The notes under the pieces were generated by a model. The model made no database searches. It was not told where the DNA came from and worked only from the letters and a program-made list of their open reading frames with translations. From the NCBI GenBank assembly GCA_937138255.1, contig CAKZOU010000034.1:81639-145638 (forward strand): 64,000 bases of DNA. The letters are read 5' to 3'. The position numbers and the translations under genes were made by a program. Below, in pieces: positions 28,021-36,976 of this stretch. The stretch is from an uncultured Paracoccaceae bacterium. GTDB lineage: Bacteria; Pseudomonadota; Alphaproteobacteria; Rhodobacterales; Rhodobacteraceae. Position 1 is the first letter of the stretch. Each line of letters begins with the position of its first letter.

Positions 28021-29343
28021 ATGCGTATTGCCATGATTGGAACTGGCTATGTCGGCCTAGTGTCCGGTGTTTGTTTTTCGGATTTCGGCCACGAAGTAGT
28101 TTGTGTCGACAAGGACGCCAGAAAAATCGAGCGGCTGAGAGTCGGAGAGGTGCCGATTTTCGAGCCGGGGCTTGAGGATCTTCTTGCCAAAAACACCGCC
28201 GCCGGAAGGCTGTCCTTTACCACCGATTTCGCCGAGGCGTTGGAGGGCGCTGAAGCCGTATTCATCGCTGTTGGCACACCAACCCGCCGCGGCGACGGGC
28301 ACGCAGACCTGACTTATGTCATGGCTGCCGCCGAAGAGATCGCGAGAACGGCCAAAGGCTATGTCGTGGTGGTCACCAAATCGACCGTGCCGGTCGGCAC
28401 CAACCGCAAGGTGCGCCAAGCGATCCACAAGGCCAATCCCGATCTCGATTTCGATGTGGCCTCCAACCCCGAATTCCTGCGCGAAGGCGCCGCGATCGAC
28501 GATTTCATGCGGCCCGATCGCGTGGTCGTCGGCGTTCAGAACCCGCGGGCGGCGGAGGTGATGAACGAGATCTACCGGCCGCTTTTCCTGCGCGATTTTC
28601 CGGTTGTGGTGACGGATCTGGAATCGGCCGAGCTCATCAAGTACGCCGCCAACGCATTTCTTGCCGCCAAGATCACCTTCATCAACGAGATTGCAGCTCT
28701 GTGCGAACGGGTGGGCGCGGATGTGAAAGAGGTCGCCAAGGGGATTGGCCTCGACGGGCGCATTGGCAACAAGTTTCTGCACGCGGGGCCGGGCTTTGGT
28801 GGATCCTGTTTTCCTAAGGATACCAAAGCTTTGGCTCGCATAGGGCAAGAGTATGCAGTGCCTATGCAGATCACGGAGACGGTGATCAAGGTCAACGATG
28901 AGATCAAACGCCGGATGATCGACAAGTTGCTCGATCTGTGCGGGGGGAGTTTCAACGGCAAGACTGTCGCTGTTTTCGGGGTGACGTTCAAACCCAACAC
29001 CGATGATATGCGTGATGCACCGAGCCTGACGATCATCCCGGCGCTGGTCGGTGGTGGTGCCAAGGTCAAGGTGGTCGACCCGCAGGGGCGGCATGAAGGT
29101 GAGGCGCTTCTGCCAGGGGTGAGTTGGCAGGATGATCCCTACAAAGCGGCACGCAACGCTGATCTGGTCGTGATTCTGACCGAATGGAATGAGTTCCGCG
29201 GTCTCGACCTCAAGCGGATCGCCAAGCATATGCAGACGCCGCACATGGCGGACCTTCGGAATATCTATTCGGCGCATGATGCCAAGAAGGCGGGTTTCGC
29301 AGCCTATGTGGCGGTCGGCAGGCCTGCGCTATTGGTCGACTAG
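28021..29343 (+). CDS. ugd: UDP-glucose 6-dehydrogenase
   Basis: A 440-residue NAD enzyme that oxidises UDP-glucose twice to UDP-glucuronate. It has GTGYVGLVSG at residues 7-16, TKSTVPVGTNRKVR, SNPEFLREG, and catalytic Cys263 in GPGFGGSCFPKD. The C-terminal part has FKPNTDDMRDAPS. GGAGGACTTCG precedes the ATG. It supplies acidic sugar for the capsule. Its last 15 bases overlap the convergent phosphomannomutase gene. Confidence 0.96.
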   Translation: MRIAMIGTGYVGLVSGVCFSDFGHEVVCVDKDARKIERLRVGEVPIFEPGLEDLLAKNTAAGRLSFTTDFAEALEGAEAVFIAVGTPTRRGDGHADLTYVMAAAEEIARTAKGYVVVVTKSTVPVGTNRKVRQAIHKANPDLDFDVASNPEFLREGAAIDDFMRPDRVVVGVQNPRAAEVMNEIYRPLFLRDFPVVVTDLESAELIKYAANAFLAAKITFINEIAALCERVGADVKEVAKGIGLDGRIGNKFLHAGPGFGGSCFPKDTKALARIGQEYAVPMQITETVIKVNDEIKRRMIDKLLDLCGGSFNGKTVAVFGVTFKPNTDDMRDAPSLTIIPALVGGGAKVKVVDPQGRHEGEALLPGVSWQDDPYKAARNADLVVILTEWNEFRGLDLKRIAKHMQTPHMADLRNIYSAHDAKKAGFAAYVAVGRPALLVD

Positions 29344-30696
29344 AGAGCGGAGCCGGAGAAGACTTTGGTCGAGCAGGTTTTGCGCTGCGGCGGGGCTGTC
29401 GGCTTCGGTGTAAAGCCGGAATTCGGGCGCGTTTCCTGATGGGCGCAGGTGAACGATACCGGCGTATCCCAAGGTGACCCGAAGGCCGTCGGTTGTGTCG
29501 CAGCCAGACTCTTTGCCCAGACCGTGCAGGAATGTAGCGCGCTCGGACTTGTCTGAATTTAGCCGCGCGATCAGCCTGGCGCTGATCTCGACCGGCACGT
29601 CTTGCAGGCGGCCCGCCGCGGTAAAGCGGGCGGGTTGGCTGGCGACGATCGCTGAAAGCGGGCCGGGTTGGGCCAGTGTTGCGATAATCGGCAGAAAGCT
29701 GTCACGGGTTCGTAGTGGCGGGATGGGCCCTATAGGACCAGACGCCTCAAACCCCAAGAGAAAGCCGCCGTTGGCCTCATAACCGACAACACGCCCCTCG
29801 GCTCCCGCCATCCCCGCAATCACATAGGGCGAGCCGATGCGGGTAAGGATCACTTCACGCAGCTTTGGCAGCAAGGTCACACCGCTGTTGGACGAAATCG
29901 GCGTGACAACGACCTCTGCATCAAGGGCCTTGGCGGTGATCTGGCCAAGTATGTCGCCAGGTATGACCATGCCGTTTTCGTCTGTGAGCATGGGGCGGTC
30001 CGAATCGCCATCGGTCGAGGCAATCGCGTCCAGGCGATGATCCCTGGCCCAAGCGGCAAAGGTTTGGCGGGTCTCGGGGTCGATCGCTTCGGTGTCGACC
30101 GGAATAAATTCCTCCGAACGACCAAGATCCATGGTCTCGGCTCCGAGATCGGCCAGGATGCGGAGCAATAGATCGCGTCCGGCAGCACTGTGAGTAAAGA
30201 CACCGACACGGCGTCCGCTTAGGGCCGTGGGACCATAGGCGCTGCGAAAACGGTCGACGAATTGCTCTGATGCCGGGGTGTCAAATACCGGCGCGGCCAT
30301 GTCCTTTTTGGGGGCCTCGCCAAGTGCTGCGGTTATGCGGGTCTCGTCGTCTTTCGTGATTTCACCCGCGACCGTGTAGAATTTGAGCCCGTTGCGATCG
30401 GCTGGGATATGGCTGCCGGTGACCATGACAGCCCCCACGCCTCGCGTCTGCGCTTCGAGCGCCAGAGCAGGTGTCGGCAAGATGCCGCACTCAAGAATGG
30501 TAAGCCCGGCTTTGCTGGCCGCCTGCACGACGGCGCGCGTGATACCCGGTGAGGAGGGCCGAACATCGCGCCCGACACAGAGTTGCCCGCCGGTGTCGCA
30601 GGTCGCGGCGAAGGCGCGAATGTAGCCCGAGACAAGGTCATCTGTCAGTTCGTCAACCAGGCCTCGAAGGCCGCTCGTTCCAAATTTTGGTGCCAT
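29329..30696 (-). CDS. Phosphomannomutase/phosphoglucomutase
   Basis: A 455-residue alpha-D-phosphohexomutase. The N-terminal FGTSGLRG is a family hallmark; the active-site serine loop is TGSHIPADRNGLK with Ser95 (the common form is TASHNP); the metal loop TDGDSDRP lies near residue 235; a late RPSGNAPEFRLYTEA is the phosphate-binding loop. ManB-type activity (mannose-6-P to mannose-1-P) fits the locus, but glucose or glucosamine phosphates cannot be excluded because the Ala to Gly and Asn to Ile changes in the serine loop are unusual. Confidence 0.87.
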   Translation of the reverse strand: MAPKFGTSGLRGLVDELTDDLVSGYIRAFAATCDTGGQLCVGRDVRPSSPGITRAVVQAASKAGLTILECGILPTPALALEAQTRGVGAVMVTGSHIPADRNGLKFYTVAGEITKDDETRITAALGEAPKKDMAAPVFDTPASEQFVDRFRSAYGPTALSGRRVGVFTHSAAGRDLLLRILADLGAETMDLGRSEEFIPVDTEAIDPETRQTFAAWARDHRLDAIASTDGDSDRPMLTDENGMVIPGDILGQITAKALDAEVVVTPISSNSGVTLLPKLREVILTRIGSPYVIAGMAGAEGRVVGYEANGGFLLGFEASGPIGPIPPLRTRDSFLPIIATLAQPGPLSAIVASQPARFTAAGRLQDVPVEISARLIARLNSDKSERATFLHGLGKESGCDTTDGLRVTLGYAGIVHLRPSGNAPEFRLYTEADSPAAAQNLLDQSLLRLRSLVDQ

Positions 30697-30746
30697 GTAC
30701 CACTCGCAAAGGTTTTGGCCAGCCTAGCTGGGCAAAGTCGGGGCGT

Positions 30747-31427
30747 CTATCTGGGCCGGATCCGCAGGTTTCGCTCGTGTCGTTCGATCCCTTCCGAAAG
30801 ATCCCCGAAATAGCGCAAAGATCCCTCCTCCAGAACAAGCGCTGCGTTGCATAGGCGCCGTACGCTGTGAAGCGAATGCGACACAAGGATCGCAGTCGAT
30901 CCGGCAAGGGCTATATCAAGGCTTTCTTCGCATTTCTGACGAAAGATCGCGTCACCGACCGCAACGATTTCGTCCAGCAGGAAGAGATCGAACCGAATGG
31001 CCATCGACATGGCGAAGGCCAGACGGGCGCGCATACCGGTTGAATAGGTGCGGATGGGGGCGTCAAAATGGCCCCCGAGCTCGGCGAATTCCAGCGTGAA
31101 GCCAACAAACGCCCTCTCGTCGATACCATAGACCCGCGCGACAAATCGGGCGTTCTGTGCGCCTGTTAGATCGGGGTGCAGGCCGCTTTGGATGCCGATA
31201 GGCCAGGATACCGTGCCATTGACCTCAACTGCCCCCTGATCTGGCCGCAAACTCCCTGCAATCAGGTTGAGCAGGCTTGTCTTGCCTGCCCCGTTGCGAC
31301 CCAAGAGAGCGATCCGTTTTTCCCGTGGAACATCTATCGTAACCCCCCCCAGAACGATCCTCCGGGCGGACCCAGCCCGCATCTGCTTCGAGACGCGTTT
31401 CAGCCTGACGATCGGCGGCAACGTCAT
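30747..31427 (-). CDS. kpsT: Capsule polysaccharide ABC exporter ATPase
   Basis: A 226-residue ATPase of the KpsT/Wzt class. Walker A is GRNGAGKTS, the signature is YSTGMRARL (the degenerate form typical of polysaccharide exporters), Walker B is FDLFLLDEIVAVGD, and the switch His is in LVSHSL. The text HPDLTGAQNARFVARVYG is characteristic. It energises KpsM. Its ATG overlaps the kpsE stop. Confidence 0.93.
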   Translation of the reverse strand: MTLPPIVRLKRVSKQMRAGSARRIVLGGVTIDVPREKRIALLGRNGAGKTSLLNLIAGSLRPDQGAVEVNGTVSWPIGIQSGLHPDLTGAQNARFVARVYGIDERAFVGFTLEFAELGGHFDAPIRTYSTGMRARLAFAMSMAIRFDLFLLDEIVAVGDAIFRQKCEESLDIALAGSTAILVSHSLHSVRRLCNAALVLEEGSLRYFGDLSEGIERHERNLRIRPR

Positions 31428-32491
31428 CGCCTGTCTCGAAGGGCGGCGAGCGTCAAAACCGCAAGCCCCCAGGAGCCGACAAGCCCGAGGGTCAGCAGAA
31501 CCCAGATGCCAAGCCGGTCAGGATGGTGCGAGGCTTCAGCGAGGGTCGGCCGGACAAAGGCCGCGAGATAGCGGTTTTGCCGGCGCGCCTCGGATAGAAC
31601 CGCGTCGAGCCCGCCGCGGGCAGACAGATAAGCCGCTTCTGCAAATTCAAGATCGACCTGAAGCCCCTCGTATTCTCCGACCAAGTCGGCGAAAGCCCGA
31701 CCGCCAGTTCCCTCTCCCCCGAGCTTTCCCCTTTCGCCTTCTATCCGGGCTTCGATCACATCGATCCGGGCCTTGGCCTGCAGGAGCCGCGGGTCGCCCG
31801 CCTGAGCCGTCTTGCCGAGCATATCGTAGGAGATCATCGCCTCGGCCAGTTGCTCTTGAAGGGAGCCCAAAAGACCCATTTGACCGCTCAGATCGGCGCT
31901 CACGTCGACAATGCGGTTCTGGTTGCGAAACAAGGTCACGGCCTGCCGAGCGGTTCGCAGGCGGGCAGTGGCGGCATCGAATTCTTCGCGTGCCTGCCGG
32001 GTGGTATCGGCGCGTGCGATCGCGGCGAGGCGGTTGATCATCTCGCTTGAAACCGACAAAAGTTCTTCTGCGACCCTTTGCGCCTGCGCCGGCTCAAACG
32101 CCCGAACCTCAACCTCGATCAGAGCGGTTCCGGGGTTGTAATAGAGCCGGACCATCCGCTTCCAATAGGTCAGCAGATCTTCGACGGTCGAACCGGCGCG
32201 AAGCGCGAAGACGGGATCGGTCGGCTGCATATAAATGCTTCGAAGATCCACTCGTCTGTCGATTTCAGCAACAAGCTCTTGGCTTTGGATGAACTCATAC
32301 AAGATATCGCTGTCCGGGGTCGTCGAACCTGACAGCTGAGCAAGGCCACCAAGGATGTTCGGTGCGAGCGAGGCTTCTTCGCGGCGCACTGTAAAGCCGA
32401 GACGCGAGACATATTGATCGGCCGCAAACAGCCCAAGATAGATTCCTGCTGCTGCGGCAGGCAAAACGACCCAAGCCGCAAAGACAATCAA
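31424..32491 (-). CDS. kpsE: Capsule export inner-membrane protein, KpsE/PCP family
   Basis: A polysaccharide co-polymerase with a transmembrane segment at each end (about 2-24 and 330-350 of the 355-residue form) and a long periplasmic part with helical coiled-coil text (about 165-300). It links the KpsMT exporter to the outer-membrane channel. Coordinates use TTG 32491, the first standard start codon, but this would begin inside the first membrane segment and has no Shine-Dalgarno. Sixteen further in-frame codons upstream encode a basic N-terminus (SSDRPSKFRRTSPFAL), led by ATC at 32537-32539 behind a perfect AAAGGAG. I think ATC is the true or ancestral start. Confidence 0.88.
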   Translation of the reverse strand: MIVFAAWVVLPAAAAGIYLGLFAADQYVSRLGFTVRREEASLAPNILGGLAQLSGSTTPDSDILYEFIQSQELVAEIDRRVDLRSIYMQPTDPVFALRAGSTVEDLLTYWKRMVRLYYNPGTALIEVEVRAFEPAQAQRVAEELLSVSSEMINRLAAIARADTTRQAREEFDAATARLRTARQAVTLFRNQNRIVDVSADLSGQMGLLGSLQEQLAEAMISYDMLGKTAQAGDPRLLQAKARIDVIEARIEGERGKLGGEGTGGRAFADLVGEYEGLQVDLEFAEAAYLSARGGLDAVLSEARRQNRYLAAFVRPTLAEASHHPDRLGIWVLLTLGLVGSWGLAVLTLAALRDRR

Positions 32492-32536
32492 AGCGAAGGG
32501 GGACGTTCGCCTGAACTTGGATGGCCGGTCGGATGA

Positions 32537-32552
32537 GATCGCGTGCTCCTTT
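32537..32552 (-). promoter_or_regulatory. Shine-Dalgarno and probable ATC start of kpsE
   Basis: On the minus strand AAAGGAG (32552-32546) is followed by a six-base spacer and ATC (32539-32537), in frame with kpsE. A TAA stop in frame at 32558-32560 closes the frame just upstream, and no ATG, GTG or TTG occurs between that stop and the TTG at 32491. Confidence 0.6.
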
Positions 32553-32622
32553 CTGGATTAGCCGAGGCTAAGGTGCAGGCGTTAACGCCCCATTTACGAC
32601 GATCGGTGAAATCATCGATGCC

Positions 32623-33414
32623 ATGACGATCGCGCGACCCATCCTTGCAGCAACCCCGCGCCCCTCGGCGCGGAGGGCGATTTGGGCCCTTTTGTTGCGC
32701 GAGGTTGCTGCGACTTATGGGCGTTCGGCGGGTGGGTATCTTTGGGTTGTGGCTGAACCAGTGGGCGCGGTCGTCATCATGAGCGTGGTCTTGGGGCATA
32801 TCCTTCGCGCACCGGGCCTTGGCCAAGATTTTCCCTATTTCTATGCAAGCGGTTATCTACCCTTTGCTGTCTTTGCCACGCTATCTGCGGGTCTGGCGCA
32901 GACTTTGCGAACATCTGCTCCGCTTCTCGGCTTGCCTGCGGTTACTCTCGCTGACGCTTTGATAGCCCGATTTCTCTTGGGAATTGCGACGCAAGCCTGC
33001 ATCGCGGCCATCGTCGTGACGCTTGTCGTCCTGCCTATGGAACATCGCCCCTTTCTTGATTGGAGCGCTCTTTGTGTCGGGGCGGCGATGCTGGCCTCGC
33101 TGGGCCTTTCTGTCGGGCTTGCGAATTGCTTTCTCTTCGCGGCCTTTCCCATTTGGGAGAGGATCTGGGCCATCCTAAACAAGCCGATGTTTTTCGTATC
33201 CGGGGTGATGTTCGTGCCCGAGATGGTCCCGGCCCGGCTTCGGGATATTATGATGCTGAATCCCGTTGCCCACGGAATCGCGCTTGTGAGGAGGGGCTTC
33301 TTTGCCACCTACGAGGCGGGCCACGTCGTCATGGCCTATCCTTTTCTTTTTTCGCTCGCTGTTGGATTGCCGGGGGTGGCTTTCCTTTTGGCACGCCACA
33401 AGGATCTTCGCTGA
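32623..33414 (+). CDS. kpsM: Capsule polysaccharide ABC exporter permease
   Basis: A 263-residue ABC-2 permease with six or so membrane segments. The N-terminal RRAIWALLLREVAATYGRS and GYLWVVAEP and the C-terminal NPVAHGIALVRRGFF are hallmarks of KpsM/BexB. It is divergent from kpsE-kpsT, which are needed for the same complex, so the 83-base gap to the kpsE start probably holds back-to-back promoters. Its stop overlaps the next gene (TGATG). Confidence 0.93.
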   Translation: MTIARPILAATPRPSARRAIWALLLREVAATYGRSAGGYLWVVAEPVGAVVIMSVVLGHILRAPGLGQDFPYFYASGYLPFAVFATLSAGLAQTLRTSAPLLGLPAVTLADALIARFLLGIATQACIAAIVVTLVVLPMEHRPFLDWSALCVGAAMLASLGLSVGLANCFLFAAFPIWERIWAILNKPMFFVSGVMFVPEMVPARLRDIMMLNPVAHGIALVRRGFFATYEAGHVVMAYPFLFSLAVGLPGVAFLLARHKDLR

Positions 33415-34526
33415 TGATCGCCAGCGTTCGGCGAAGGCTCGCTGGCCTTTTGGGGTTCCTATGGCCGGCGCCCGAGGCAAGCAGAGCCATTCGGGCGATA
33501 CACGAAAGCGGGCAGTTCGACAGGGCATACTATCGAGCTTCAAATCCCCAGCTCCGGTGGATCTTTCGGCTTGCGCCTATCCGTCACTATGTAACGATCG
33601 GCGAGGGGCGGGGCCTTTGCCCTGCGCCGTGGTTTTCCCCCGTTGCCTTTCGCAGGGGCCATGCCGCAGGTTCGGGCTCTGCATTCCTCGACTATCTCCG
33701 CTACGGCAAGCCGCCGCCCGCAGCTCAAGCCGACGACAGGCCCGATTTGTCAGGCTGGATTAACGCCCGCGCCTGCGCGCCGTATGCCGTCGTCCTGCAT
33801 CTCTATTACCCCGAGCTTTGGCCCGAGATCAGGCGCGACCTGGACGCAGCGGGGATCGCCTTTGACCTGTTTGTGAGCCTTTCGGGCGCAGCTGCTGCGC
33901 CGATGGGTGTATCCGAGGATATTCAGGCGGCCTATCCTGACGCCCGGATCGCCAAAGTGCCAAACCGGGGGCGCGATATGCTTCCTTTCGTGCTTGCCGT
34001 GGGATCTGGGGCACTTGCGCCGTATCTGGCAATCGCCAAGATCCACGGCAAGATTTCTCCGCATCTCCAAGACGGTGGACGGTGGCGAAGACAACTGATC
34101 AGCGGGCTTTTACCGCCCGACTGTGCCGAAAGGCTTGAGGCTTTCGTGGCACTCCCTCAAGCTCAGCTTTGGACTGCCGATGGCGCCCTGCTGCGAGGCA
34201 AAGCGGGATGGGGCGCCAATCGCCCGAGAGGCGGCGAAATCTATGATCGTGCGCTGCCTGAGACACTGGCCTTCCCGGCAGGCGGAATGTTCTGGGCCAA
34301 ACCTGCGGCCATCTCTCGCTTGGCGTCTCTTGGATTGGGGTTGTCTGATTTTGAAACAGAAGCAGGGTTTGTGGACGGAACAACCGCACATACCATCGAA
34401 AGGTTGATCGGTATTCTGGCGCTCGAGGGCGGCGGGAGTATCGTCGAAACAGGTGAGCTGAAGGTTCGAGCGTTGGAGGCACAGGTCTTGATGCCTCTGG
34501 CACGCCGGCGACAGGCACGCTGCTAA
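33414..34526 (+). CDS. RgpF-like (rhamnan synthesis protein F family) polysaccharide protein
   Basis: A 370-residue protein. Residues 35-67 and 74-98 are two degenerate copies of the Y-P-HY-G-EG module seen in the two big glycosyltransferases. From about residue 118 the text YAVVLHLYYPELWPEIRRDL, FDLFVSLSG, VPNRGRDMLPFVLA and KIHGKISPH matches the RgpF family found in O-antigen and capsule loci. The start ATG at 33414 overlaps the kpsM stop by one base, indicating coupling; the open frame reaching back to 33060 is antisense-like overlap with kpsM and is not used. Role: probably glycan chain assembly or modification. Confidence 0.83.
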   Translation: MIASVRRRLAGLLGFLWPAPEASRAIRAIHESGQFDRAYYRASNPQLRWIFRLAPIRHYVTIGEGRGLCPAPWFSPVAFRRGHAAGSGSAFLDYLRYGKPPPAAQADDRPDLSGWINARACAPYAVVLHLYYPELWPEIRRDLDAAGIAFDLFVSLSGAAAAPMGVSEDIQAAYPDARIAKVPNRGRDMLPFVLAVGSGALAPYLAIAKIHGKISPHLQDGGRWRRQLISGLLPPDCAERLEAFVALPQAQLWTADGALLRGKAGWGANRPRGGEIYDRALPETLAFPAGGMFWAKPAAISRLASLGLGLSDFETEAGFVDGTTAHTIERLIGILALEGGGSIVETGELKVRALEAQVLMPLARRRQARC

Positions 34527-34579
34527 CCAGCTGATAAAGATATTCTGACAAGTTTGCGCCGAACCGAAGTTTGGTGCAA

Positions 34580-36976
34580 ATGGCCTATCTCTCACATATC
34601 CAAAGCCTTTGGTCTTCAGCCCTGTCAAGCATCAGCCAGGTCGCGGATATCTATCTTCGCGACGGCATTTTCGGCCCTGTCTTGGTGTTGAGAGATGCCA
34701 CGACGCAGACAGAGACAACGCTCGCGCTTGCAGGAGGGCCGATTTCGACTTCGGCGGCGGCAACTACGAATTTCTCGGGAACCGTAAATCTGGTTTTCGG
34801 CGGTGTCAGTCATTCCATAGACACCAGCCTCATTGGTGATCTTTCGGCTTCGGCGATGGCCGAACGTGGCTATCTCGACGGGTCGTCATTTGCGGGGCTT
34901 TCGGCGCGTTTTGTCTCTGTCGTGTTTGGGGGAGAGGAGCTGCTATATGCTGCGCGCTCTTATGGGCAAGGTATCAGCACTTTCACCCTTGGCGGCGCGG
35001 TCAGTTTCCGCGCGGAGACAGCGGATACCGTGGGCACACATCTATCGGGAGTGACTGGTCTCGCCATTGCATCCGTTGGACCCGCCCAGTTTCTTGTGTC
35101 GGCAAGTGGGGCCGAAGACGGGCTTTCGGTCATGCGGATTGGCCCAGGGGGAGCGCTGGAAGAGACCCATAGCGTCTCGACTGCTGAAGGCGTCCCGATT
35201 GATGCGCCTTCCGGCCTATTGACACTTGAGATCGCGGGCGAGAGCTATGTGGTCGTTTCGGCATCGGGGACGAGCTCGCTCTCGGTGTTCCGCCTCGACG
35301 GGAATGGCCGCCTTACCTTTACAGATCAGGTGTCGGACACGCTCAAGACCAGATTTCAAGGCGCAACGGCTATCGACGCGATCAACTTTCAAGGGCGTTC
35401 GCTGATTGCCGTTGGCGGAAATGACGGTGGTCTTAGCCTTCTTCAGCTTCTGCCCGGCGGGCAACTTCTGCATCTGGATACGATCATCGATCAAACTGGC
35501 AGCGCGCTTTCGGGTATCCGTGATCTGCAATTCGCCGAAACTTCGACCGGCCTACAGCTTTTCGCCCTGACCACAGGGGACAAGGGCCTTGGGCAATTTG
35601 CTGTCAACCTTCCGCCTGCTCATCAGGTCTTCGTGGACGAAAACGGCGCAGGATCGATGTCGGGAACGGCCGGTGAAGATATCTTTGTCTTGCGACCCGA
35701 TCAGGAAACTGACGAAATTCTGGGCTTTGATCCGGGCGCCGACAAAATTGATCTTTCGATCTTTGATCTCGTGTCTTCGGCAGCCGACATCGGCATAACC
35801 CAGACAAGCGATGGTGCGCGATTGGTTGTCGGAGACGAGGTGCTTATCCTCCGATCCGCAAATGGCGCGCCGCTGACATATGAGAGCCTGGCCGGCAGGT
35901 TTCTTTTCGATCTTGATCACACGTCAATGTCCGACCCGGGCTTTAGCGGCACGATCTATGGCACGTCTTTCTCCGAGGCTCTGCATGGTTCCACAGGCAA
36001 CGACCGGATCGAAAGCCGGGGAGGCGCGGATTGGATCACGCCAGGGGCCGGCAACGACATCATCGATGGCGGCGCCGGGCGCGATATGGTGAGCTATTTT
36101 GATTTGTCGGGCCCTGTCAGAATCGATCTGGCCTTGGGCACGGCTTGGGGGCCAAACAAGACAGACCAACTGATCAGCATCGAAGGAGCCACTGGTTCAA
36201 TCTTTGCCGACTATATCGTCGGTGATGCAGGGGCCAACCGGCTCAGGGGGCTTGGAAATACCGACTGGTTCATTGGCTCAGGTGGCGGTGACAGCTTCGA
36301 TGGCGGAAACGGCCGCGATATGGTGTCATATGCCTATGCGCCCGAAGGCGTGATCGTGGATCTTGCAAAGGGCAAGGGGCTTGGCGGGCAGGCGTTGGGC
36401 GACACCTATTTCGCGATCGAGCGGGTCACAGGTTCAAGCTTTGCCGACCTTCTCATTGGCGGATCAGGCGCCGACGAGTTTCGCGGGCTCGGTGGCGATG
36501 ACTGGTTTGTCGGTTCGGGAAGCGGGCGCGACCGGTTCGACGGCGGAGCCGGCAACGATACGGTCTCTTATGCGTTCAGCAAGACAGGTATCACCGCCTC
36601 GCTTCTGCTCGGTCGCGGCTCGGTTGGTGACGCGACTTCGGACCGCTATACCAGCATCGAGAACCTGACCGGCACGAGCTTTGCCGACACGATCACCGGG
36701 GATCATGGCGCGAATGTCCTGCGTGGGCTGGGCGGCAAGGATCGCATCTTTGGCAATGGCGGCGACGACCGGATCACGGGCGGCGGCTCGGATGATATCA
36801 TTGATGGCGGGGACGGGCAGGACTATGCCTACTATTCCGGCCTGCGGGATGACTACGAAATCGGCGGCGCGGACGACGTCACAACCGTCCTGCACCTAGA
36901 CGGCGGCTTCGATGGATTTGATACCCTGACGAATATCGAATTCCTCGTTTTCGACGATCTTTGGATCGCGCTCTAG
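34580..36976 (+). CDS. RTX calcium-binding protein with beta-propeller-like N-terminus
   Basis: A 798-residue protein, probably secreted by a type I system. Residues about 60-350 contain repeating blade-like units of about 50-60 residues (for example LSGVTGLAIASVGPAQFLVSA). Residues about 355-450 resemble the serralysin/M10 C-terminal region. From about residue 455 several clusters of GGXGXDXXX-type RTX repeats (GGAGRDMVSY, GGNGRDMVSY, GGAGNDTVSY, GGDGQDYAYY) bind calcium. There is no cleavable N-terminal signal, as expected for RTX substrates. ATG 34580 is used; GTG and TTG lie just upstream. No T1SS genes are in the window. Its TAG shares a CTAG with the next gene's stop. Confidence 0.85.
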   Translation: MAYLSHIQSLWSSALSSISQVADIYLRDGIFGPVLVLRDATTQTETTLALAGGPISTSAAATTNFSGTVNLVFGGVSHSIDTSLIGDLSASAMAERGYLDGSSFAGLSARFVSVVFGGEELLYAARSYGQGISTFTLGGAVSFRAETADTVGTHLSGVTGLAIASVGPAQFLVSASGAEDGLSVMRIGPGGALEETHSVSTAEGVPIDAPSGLLTLEIAGESYVVVSASGTSSLSVFRLDGNGRLTFTDQVSDTLKTRFQGATAIDAINFQGRSLIAVGGNDGGLSLLQLLPGGQLLHLDTIIDQTGSALSGIRDLQFAETSTGLQLFALTTGDKGLGQFAVNLPPAHQVFVDENGAGSMSGTAGEDIFVLRPDQETDEILGFDPGADKIDLSIFDLVSSAADIGITQTSDGARLVVGDEVLILRSANGAPLTYESLAGRFLFDLDHTSMSDPGFSGTIYGTSFSEALHGSTGNDRIESRGGADWITPGAGNDIIDGGAGRDMVSYFDLSGPVRIDLALGTAWGPNKTDQLISIEGATGSIFADYIVGDAGANRLRGLGNTDWFIGSGGGDSFDGGNGRDMVSYAYAPEGVIVDLAKGKGLGGQALGDTYFAIERVTGSSFADLLIGGSGADEFRGLGGDDWFVGSGSGRDRFDGGAGNDTVSYAFSKTGITASLLLGRGSVGDATSDRYTSIENLTGTSFADTITGDHGANVLRGLGGKDRIFGNGGDDRITGGGSDDIIDGGDGQDYAYYSGLRDDYEIGGADDVTTVLHLDGGFDGFDTLTNIEFLVFDDLWIAL

